NCBI GenBank assembly: GCA_020881915.1
Contig: JAJFPB010000005.1
Span: forward strand, 3,224,001-3,288,000
Direction: 5' to 3'
DNA: 64,000 bases
Origin: Paramyrothecium sp. XJ0827
Lineage: Eukaryota; Ascomycota; Sordariomycetes; Hypocreales; Stachybotryaceae
The notes beneath the pieces are model-generated. The model searched no databases, was not told the origin of the DNA, and worked only from the letters and a program-made list of their open reading frames with translations. The position numbers were made by a program, and so were the translations under genes. Of the stretch, positions 56,763 through 64,000 are shown in pieces. The stretch's first letter is position 1. Every line of letters begins with the position of its first letter.

Positions 56763-59143
56763 TTAATTCGAATCGTCCACGGAATCATCCAATGTATGCT
56801 TCTCCTCAAATCTCATTAAGAGATCCCCCGCAGATTCATCGTCTAGGATGTCGTCCAGAGGTTCATCATCTGAGAAATCTTCCCAAATCTCCTCGTCGTC
56901 CAAGAGCTCATCGATGCCACTTTGGCTGATCTCGTCATTGTCGGCTTTGCTTAGGGCAATAGCAGGGTTTGCCTTTTCGAGAAGGCCAAGCAACTTCCCA
57001 ACGTCCAATTCACATCCCTTCGCGCCACGATCAGCTGAGGAGAAGTGGAAATCAATCTTCCCAGGAAGAGGCATGCCGAAGGCCCTCAGCAGGTATGCCT
57101 TGACTAATCGAATGGTCATTGTCACATCAACCCCGGCGTCGTGGGCATTCAAGGTCAGTCTCCTATCCTCAGGGAACAAGGTCCCGTAGAGCTTCGAGAG
57201 TTGCAAGGACAGCACTCTTGCGTCAAGTTTCATTTGACGCCGGATAGTATGATACCATCCCAGTGGCTGATCGCTTTATTTCCATTTAGGAACCAGCAGG
57301 TCTTCGGCGCCCGCAGACTTGAGAATGTAACTCAAGCATCGAATATCGAGTTGTGTCCTTGACCAAGTAATGCAGACTTCTACGGGCCCATGTTCCTAGG
57401 GAGGAGAAGGCAAGTTAGATTAGTAAAAAAGCAAATAAAAGAAAGCGATAGAGAAGGCGACTGTTGCACTTACGTTGATATGCTTCCGCATAAGGTCTGC
57501 AATTGCATGACACGTCAGACCTATCATTCTGTCTTCCTCACGGCCAGGCTGAAATCTTTGAATCGCCCCAACAGAGGCGAACGGGCCGCGAGCTTGGTGG
57601 AACTTCGAAAGGCATCTTTTGCCGGAGTTCCCCAACTGTCATCTCATGATCTATGACCGTGGGGGGGGGGACAACCTGTCGCTCAAAAGCATCGAATATA
57701 GCTACCTGAAGGGGTAGTGGCCCATCGTCCGAGCAGATACACTCGAAATCAATAATGAATGTGTTGTGAGGGTGCTTGAGAAACGCTGTGAGGGTTTTAG
57801 CGCAACCTTCGAAGAGAGGAAATCGAAAATTCTGCGATAAAATTGACCAGATAGCACGATCCGACTCTTTCTTTGTATGAAGAGAGTCAACCTTCTTATA
57901 TTATTCACACTCTCTTAGATGTTCCTCATCACATCCCCGAGAGAAATGACGGAGACAGATTGGACGAAGCTGCTTTGGACAGTTATGAGGCCCGTTGCGC
58001 TCAACTATACAGGAGCAGCTAGAACAAACCATCTTTGTGCATTTTGCCCTATGTGCCGCAATTGTGTCAACGTTGAGGGAGTGCCTGCAGCCTGGACAGA
58101 TCCGAGTATCGCATTCAGCTTCGTGCTGAGAAATCTCCTTATGTTGCCCAGTCTTGCGGCAGTAGTTGCAACGCGCTGGCTGTGCTTCAAGGCATGCAAC
58201 CTTATGCTCATACCTCATCTACGTTAGATAGTGCTTGCTTCATCGGGGGCATGTCGAGTACTCGCAGTTCTGCATATGCTGATCTCTCTCAAACTTCAAC
58301 ATGCTCATGTAGCAGCGTCCATAGCGCCACCGATCGCATTTCTGCAAGTGAGCGTCTCTCTCTGTCTTGAAAACAACCAGAAGACACGCTCTGCAGGACC
58401 AGAACTCGCAAGACTGGATGTGTTCATCCTAAGCTGACCGCGGAAGCGTTTTGATGCAGTGCGTGCATCCCCTCACTGGACAATTCGGCAGGTGCTCGTA
58501 CCTCTCTGAGGCTTTCATCCTTTGCAAGCAAATACCGCAGAGCCATTCCTGGCAGATCTTTGAATGCTCGTCTCTTTCTGCAGCCAACATTACTGTTGAG
58601 CAGTGCCTGCAGGGCCAATACTCGCAAGCCTCAACATGTTCTTCAATCTTATTCTTGTGGAAGTATTGCCTGCATTTCGTGCACTGTTTCCTCAGTTTCT
58701 CGAGTGGACCGCGACAATCCTTGCGATGCTGCTCCATGTCTTTGACTTTGTTGCCGCGAGTACTGCAGCGAAGCACTGGGCATAGAAGCCGATTTGCCGC
58801 CAACTCGCCTTCTGGAAAGCGGACATAGCACTTATAGCATGTGCTAAAAGGCCCTGGGCAGGTGTGTGAATCCTTCTGGTTGAGTTGAAGTCTTGCTCGC
58901 ACACGTCGCATCTCCAATTGGGCCGAAATGTAGTATAGTCCATGGCATCGTGACTGTGTATACCGTCTGGTCGTTGAACCACCCAGGAGCCTTCAATGAA
59001 ATCGACCTGAAAAGTCCAAAAGCAGGGATTATCAATTTTAGCGCCACCTGAAGTGAGGTCGTCGCGTCGGAAACAACAAAACCTATAGAACATAGGTTTC
59101 GCTGGTCGTAGGTTGCTTGAAATTCGGACGATTTGATATCCAT
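56763..59143 (-). pseudogene. Decayed zinc-knuckle-array / DEDDh exonuclease gene
   Basis: Reading down the minus strand, an N-terminal piece (from an ATG at 59143; WRCDVCEQDF) leads into about a dozen knuckles of the form C-x2-C-x(9-12)-H-x3-C, such as CTKCRQYFHKNKIEEHVEAC, CRHCSTVMLAAERDEHSKIC, CGICLQRMKASERYEHLPNC and CPGCRHSLNVDTIAAHRAKC. A 3'-5' exonuclease-like domain follows: acidic pair in NTFIIDFECICSDD, then LDIRCLSYILKSAG, then LNAHDAGVDVTMTI (His-x4-Asp), ending in an acidic tail. Stops at 58429, 58240, 58219, 57901 and 57276 (left base of each) lie in one otherwise continuous frame; knuckle 8 has Tyr for its first Cys; the frame also shifts near 58880. A break near 57600 could be a 55-nt intron and one at 57475 is a good intron (GTAAGT..CTAG). 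No GT-AG intron I can place removes the stops. Confidence 0.75.
57661..57670. repeat. Ten-G homopolymer inside the exonuclease pseudogene
   Basis: Ten consecutive G on the plus strand (C on the coding strand). With ten bases the coding frame stays open through it (VVPPP then TVIDHEM), so it is not itself a frameshift, but it is a likely place for sequencing or replication slippage. Confidence 0.9.
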
Positions 59144-59999
59144 TGTGTAGTTGAGCTTGTTTGATAGCCTCACGCTACGAGCCCTGCAGTACGTCGATGC
59201 GGTAGAACATGTTCCATTGTAAGACCTGCCGATGCCCTAGTTGCATGGTGAGTCTCAACGCACAACAGTGGCCAACAACCTCAAAGCTACATTGAAACAT
59301 CTAATATACCTACCAACTACCTTAGTCTAAGGCTCGGCGCTCCAAGATGAGCCTTTTCCAATTTTCCAGATACATAGGGAGCGTTACACAGTCATCAACA
59401 CGATTCAATTTCCAGATGCATTTATGTCATTGGCCATGCCCCAGATTCAGTCACGGGTAAAACGATGAAAAGTTGTTTTCGATTGAACGATTGTTGTTCC
59501 ATGAAATTAAAATATGGCCATCGCTATTTGTTCTCCATAACCCAATGCAAACACCAGAGTATAATTTCGAGCCTGTAAATAGAGACCATCATGCGCGTCG
59601 TGTGATGCCTGCTCTTCCACGGTATTATTTTAATTTCTTTTAGTACCCCCAGTGAGCAGGGGGGGGAAGCCACAGCGTAGCTAGGGTAGTAGCTACAACG
59701 GCCGAAGACCAATGTGCAAAGGTTTGCATCCATAGCTTGATCCAACTCAAAGCTCAAGTGCCAATCACGGTGCGTTCGTCAAGAACTACCGCTGGTGGGG
59801 TATAGGTCGATCCTCCTAACTTGAGGGTGACCGGTTTCTGTACAAACGCCGTTAAATGATGGTATGATGGTAGGATATGCAGCCGAGATTATGTGATAAA
59901 GAATGCTATCAAGGATTGGGTCTCGTTTTGGGAGTGATAAAAAACGGCCTCGTGCTACGGCCATGGAGTCGATTCGGGGACAGGAGAGAATCGTGTATT
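59144..59999. other. Intergenic region between the pseudogene and the 415-aa gene
   Basis: About 850 bp, AT-rich, no supported gene. Includes CTACCTTAGTCTA at 59317-59329, also found at 54212-54224. Confidence 0.45.
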
Positions 60000-61247
60000 T
60001 CACGCTGCGCGAGCCCGCATTTGTCGTGTAGATCGATATTGCAGTACGGGAAGGTCTTGGTCCACCTCAATGCCCTCGTCCGGCTCAATTGCAGCATCGA
60101 TCTGAAACGGCGTAGTAGACTGGATGACTGGGTTCTTTGACGGCTCGGGCTTGGCGGCTTCCAACTTCGCTGGCTCGTCTCTAGCAAAGAGAAGGCCCTC
60201 CTTTTGGCTAGCCGAGAGTTCCCGCCTCATGCTAATCGGCCGCATGGTTCGGGCTTTTTCCACTTCCCCCGTCTCTTTGGCCAATTCTGGCTCTTCGCGC
60301 TCAATCCGTTCCGTCTCCGTGGTCGCCATTTCCAGTACCTTGGCAATCCTCTGCTGGATCTTCTTGAGCTCGTCGTTGCAGTCGGCATCCCTGAGGAATT
60401 GATGAGCACCATGCTCGCAGGTGGCTTGTACAAACTCGAGGGCCTTGTCGAGGTTGTCGTATACGTCAGGGGTCTGATTAGCCTGGCCAGAAGCGCCGAA
60501 AGCAGATCTACCAAGCCCGCCCATGGGCCCAAATCGGCGGGAGCTCATATAGCGCAAGGAAGGCAGGGCATCGAGCCCGTTCTTGTCATCGCCGCTACCA
60601 TCGTCGTCAGGCAGTTCCAGCTCAGCAAGTCGCTTAATCTGGGCCACTTTGGCAGCCATCTTGGCTTTTCGCATAAGGTTACGACTGGATGATACAAATC
60701 GCACCAAGTCGTCAAAGAATTTTTGAACATAGCTGTCGTAGTAGACGATGATGGCGTTTCTGCTCCGATACGTTGGGAGGGCTCCTTCGGCCGACACTAC
60801 GGATGCTGAGCGATGACGTTTCTTGGCCTGAGCAGCGGCACGGGAATGTGCCGCCGCTGCCGCTACCAAATCCCGCGCTTGTTTCTGTGACCTCGTAGGG
60901 CTTGTTGCATCCTCGTCTTGAGAGGAAGGCTGTTGATTTTGTGCATTTTGCGGTGACGTCGTAGCTCTCAGCGCGGGGAGTGCTTGCGTTTCCTCAGGTA
61001 ATGGGGCAGTAGGGAATGCAGCCAAGTCAGCTTCCGGGCTGAAGTGGGAGGGACCATCGTCCTTCGGCTTCAGCGACTCGGTGGACCCGACGTTCCGTAG
61101 AGATTTGACATCGGCACTCTTCGCTTCGGCTGCTGACACGGCAGCGAGCTCAACTTGGCGACGCTCAATTTGACTACTCAATTCATCGAGTCGCAATTGC
61201 CATATGGGGATGTTGTTTGTGAGGTTCTTCAACGCATCCATTGCCAT
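60000..61247 (-). CDS. Uncharacterised 415-aa protein with coiled-coil segments
   Basis: A single open frame. It starts MAMDALKNLTNNIPIWQLRL followed by an amphipathic helix (ELSSQIERRQVELAAVS), a Ser/Pro/Gln-rich disordered part (about 60-130), an Ala-rich helix (DLVAAAAAHSRAAAQAKKRH), a conserved-looking core TYRSRNAIIVYYDSYVQKFF then DDLVRFVSSSRNLMRKAKMA, an acidic spacer, YDNLDKALEFVQATCEHGAH, a second helical segment (DELKKIQQRIAKVLEMATTE) and a basic/acidic tail with MRPISMRREL. The pattern of helical core between disordered segments suggests a nuclear or cytoskeletal adaptor, but I do not recognise the family and propose no function. The frame is open for 24 codons upstream without an ATG, so a missed upstream exon is possible. 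Confidence 0.8.
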   Translation of the reverse strand: MAMDALKNLTNNIPIWQLRLDELSSQIERRQVELAAVSAAEAKSADVKSLRNVGSTESLKPKDDGPSHFSPEADLAAFPTAPLPEETQALPALRATTSPQNAQNQQPSSQDEDATSPTRSQKQARDLVAAAAAHSRAAAQAKKRHRSASVVSAEGALPTYRSRNAIIVYYDSYVQKFFDDLVRFVSSSRNLMRKAKMAAKVAQIKRLAELELPDDDGSGDDKNGLDALPSLRYMSSRRFGPMGGLGRSAFGASGQANQTPDVYDNLDKALEFVQATCEHGAHQFLRDADCNDELKKIQQRIAKVLEMATTETERIEREEPELAKETGEVEKARTMRPISMRRELSASQKEGLLFARDEPAKLEAAKPEPSKNPVIQSTTPFQIDAAIEPDEGIEVDQDLPVLQYRSTRQMRARAA

Positions 61248-62203
61248 CTCGTGGAAGTCGTCGCCTTCCCGCTGGGACGCCGTGGTGACCGTAGTGTCGC
61301 GACGTCAGGTGACGGCACCCAACGTGCGTAGAAGAAAGGAAAAATGTACAAGGGACGAAGACAAGTGCAGATTGCCGAGGCGCTGTCTTCAAAATTAACA
61401 GTCTCTGTGCTCTCCGTCTTTCGTACGTCAGTCGAGGCAAAGACGTCGGTTTAAATGTTCTTTTTGATGCTCGGAAGTCGCCACGGCCGGGGATCAACTT
61501 AAATCGGTCGTATGTGAATTATGTCGAGAACATGTTCGTTGGATAACTCGATAATATGGTGGAGCAGATCTGAAGCTTAGCAATTGGGGTTGTGTAATGG
61601 CACGCGACGATGAGGCGGCAGTCGTGTGGAGGCCGGGTATCGTCAAAGCAAACTCGATTGCCTATGGTTGGTGATGCCTGTCAGGTCCGGTCGCGAAGAA
61701 CCAAAGCAATGGCGGACAAGCTGATACTTGAAGCAAAGAACAATGTAAAGAGGAAAAGGATGTATGCAGGTGGTGGAGGATGTGCTTGTGACGGCAGACG
61801 AGAGAGAGAGTTCAAGGGTGGGTAAGTTTTGAGATGGGGGAGCTGCTCGAAATAAGTCTTGCTGGTGGTTTCTGGCGTCGGCCGGCTCCACCATCTGAAG
61901 CGCCCAGACGGGTATAGAGTACTAACGACGTACAGCTACAAGCCTAATAGGGGTGACTTTAGGGGGCGTAGGTTGATGACGGGGTGGGGGGGAAAGGGGG
62001 GGTCTTGGAGGGGCCTGAGCAGGGCGTAAGGAAAGGCAAGGAAGGGTATCTACGGTACGTACCTCCATGCTGTGACTGCGGGGAAAAGAAGCATTAGAAC
62101 CTGCAGACGAAGAGGGAAGTGAAGGTACCTTGACTTCCGGCACGTTCCCTGAGGCAAGGTACCTCGGGGCGCAACACATGCGCGGACCAAGTCAGGCACC
62201 TCA

Positions 62204-62223
62204 GGTAAGGTAAGGTAAGGTAA
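62204..62223. repeat. GGTAA pentanucleotide tandem repeat
   Basis: Four tandem GGTAA units followed by a GATGAGG variant. Confidence 0.85.
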
Positions 62224-62678
62224 GATGAGGTACTTTAGGCATATGGCGAATTTGGAAGTCAATGTGGAATGTCTCCAGGATTTGGGGCGAGTCTCGGTAA
62301 AGCTGAAGCCGGCCGAGGGCCAATTCAGTACCTGACCAGATGGAAATGTCAACTTCCGCACGAAAAACACCAGCTTTACCACATGTAGAAAGTCAAGAAA
62401 GATCACAGTCGAAATACCGCGCATGCCCCCTGGGCACAAGAAAATCAGCAACATCCCGCCCTTGGCTTTCCCAGGAGCTGACAGTATGGAAACTCGTTGA
62501 ACTCGGTTTGGTTGCAGTACTGTACTGGCAAGTCGGTTGGTCCTCGCCATGGCGGCGCCGCTTCCAGAGGCTCAAAGTAAGGGACGCGGCCTCTCACGCA
62601 TGTCAATAACACGGGACAAGGCGCCAAAGCAAGGGCGGGTGTACAGTACCTACTATAGGCTGCTACTGTAGGATCCAT

Positions 62679-62707
62679 TATCATCATCATCATCATCACC
62701 ATCATCA
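62679..62707. repeat. ATC trinucleotide microsatellite
   Basis: A run of TCA/ATC triplets with one interruption (CACC). Confidence 0.85.
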
Positions 62708-64000
62708 CGCATGCCGCGCACAGCTCCCGATCGGTCGCATACGCGCAATTGTCGGTCTAAGAAAGTCTCCCGCCAACAAAACATCCAGAACCCTGAACAA
62801 CATGTATACGCAAATGAAAGGCTATACAATGCGGAACTGTGCACGCAAAATCGAAAGGAGTGTGTGGAGTCGTCGACAGCGGGACAAGGGTCACTTGGTC
62901 CACTTGAGAGAGAGCTCAGTCGCCATGGCTGCAACTCAATCCGACCTCCCTTTTCCTGCAAGACGCCTCTTCTTTGGCTGGGGTTTTGGCCGTTTCTTGC
63001 TTCCCTGAGTGGTTGAGAAAGCGACGGGAAAAACCCACTACCCCCTCTCCCTGGCCTTTCTGCTCGAATTTCCATCCACACACATCCTTCCACACCCTCC
63101 CTAAGGTATCCGCCGCGGCTTTCCCGTGCCGTCTGTGCCCATATTGGCATGCTGTCAAGGGATGTCATGCCGCTCGCCCGCCGGGTGTCACAAAGCGCAC
63201 ACACAGACACGCAATACATAGCATAAAGATGGGGAACTACACCTTGGAAGGAGCATGGTGGTGGCAGGGCTGAGCAGGATGGCATCCCAGCTCGAGATCT
63301 CCAGTGGGCTGCATTCACGATAAGCCCAACTAGGGCGAGACTGTGCCACCTGCCGTGGTTCTCCTCAAAGTTTACTGATCATTTCTTCATCAGCATCGTC
63401 ACCGACTAAGTCGCCTTCCGCCAAATCCCCTGGAGAGCCTAGCCCTCACGACGTGACGAAGACAGCTTTGGCCAGGACTCGGACGGGGAGGCATTCGTTT
63501 GATAGGCTCCGCCAGTGTTGACAATCGGTAAAAAAGACCACGCTGCACGATCGGAAACCTACCCTGCCCTCATTGTAACACAAGGGCATGGATCTGCGTT
63601 GAATGTCGAGCCCTTCACTTTCCGAGCCGCAATCCAATGGTCCGAATAGGGAATTCTATCCGTAACGGCTCCGCAAGGCAGGCCGGCATGACGAGCGACT
63701 GAGCCAACCTCACCCGAGTTCCGGGCATATATGCCTAGGTCGGTTAACCGAGTTGCTGTACATCAAGTGCAAGGGAAAGGCGGGGCCGAAGAAACCAACA
63801 TGCATACCTCGCGCACAGAGCGTTTTCTGCAAAGTACCACATTTCGGCCTCTACTTTGCTTGGCTACGTGTTCGATGTCTTTGATACTCTGCATGCACGC
63901 GAGACCTTGCTACTGCGTGAAGACTGATCAAGAGTTCGGCATTCTAAGATGTCCGGACCTTTGCCAAACTGATGTAATGGGGCATAACGTACGAATCATG

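Larger units (their letters stand above)
61248..64000. other. 2.7-kb right-end region without a supported gene
   Basis: The longest frame (62653..63318, minus, 221 aa) has mixed composition, an Asp run from a simple repeat and no motif, and is taken as chance. Simple repeats are GGTAA in four tandem copies (62204-62223) and ATC/TCA trinucleotides (62679-62707). Several GGTACCT words occur between 62050 and 62165. The right part may be promoter of a gene beyond the window. Confidence 0.45.

Noticed and set aside
57661..57670. Poly-G run as the cause of the pseudogene frameshift
   Set aside because: Counting codons shows the frame stays open through ten bases; the breaks lie elsewhere.
62653..63318. 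221-aa minus-strand frame near the right end
   Set aside because: Contains the translated ATC microsatellite and otherwise random-looking sequence; no conserved block.
1..64000. Transposons, CRISPR arrays, rRNA, secondary-metabolite clusters
   Set aside because: No transposase, reverse transcriptase, terminal repeats, regularly spaced repeats, rRNA-like sequence, polyketide synthase or peptide synthetase was seen on either strand.

Overview
The window reads as nuclear DNA of a filamentous ascomycete, probably a sordariomycete. The genes carry short introns (mostly 41-120 bp) with GT..AG ends and CTAAC/CTGAC-like branch sites. There are no operons, and the gene set includes a hamartin, a GPI-anchored GH17 glucanase, a PL4 pectin lyase, a gephyrin-type molybdopterin protein and fungal NTE1. 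I placed exon boundaries by hand by joining conserved protein blocks. In every complete multi-exon model the exon lengths sum to a multiple of three.

Left part (1-20 kb): a partial DJ-1/PfpI-family gene runs off the left edge, then come TSC1 (hamartin), a GPI-anchored endo-1,3-beta-glucanase with a Gly-Ser repeat tail, a Yke4/ZIP7-type zinc transporter, a 4.7-kb stretch with no credible gene, an arrestin-like protein, and an EMP70/TM9SF protein.

Middle (20-35 kb): a small Arg/Ser-rich unknown protein, a 12-exon glutamine-dependent NAD synthetase (QNS1) with 18-nt and 27-nt exons, an alpha/beta-hydrolase, a rhamnogalacturonate lyase and NTE1 lysophospholipase.

Dense housekeeping block (35-54 kb): GPN2, POP5, a MoaB-MoeA molybdopterin fusion with a 16-histidine linker, VMA16 (V-ATPase c''), TOA2 (TFIIA gamma), a small DMT-type membrane protein, a CLC chloride channel/exchanger, DPB3, LEA1 (U2A') and VPS15. 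Many are divergent or tightly convergent pairs. Several act on endomembranes or their control (TSC1, VPS15, VMA16, CLC, EMP70, NTE1), but I see no evidence that they form a regulated cluster.

Right part (54-64 kb): a divergent-looking argininosuccinate lyase; then a decayed gene on the minus strand encoding an array of about a dozen C2HC (TRAF-like) zinc knuckles joined to a DEDDh-type 3'-5' exonuclease domain, broken by at least five in-frame stops; then an unrecognised 415-aa acidic/coiled protein and 2.7 kb without a credible gene. The zinc-knuckle/exonuclease architecture is the most unusual thing in the window. I found no tRNA, rRNA, transposon, CRISPR array or secondary-metabolite cluster.
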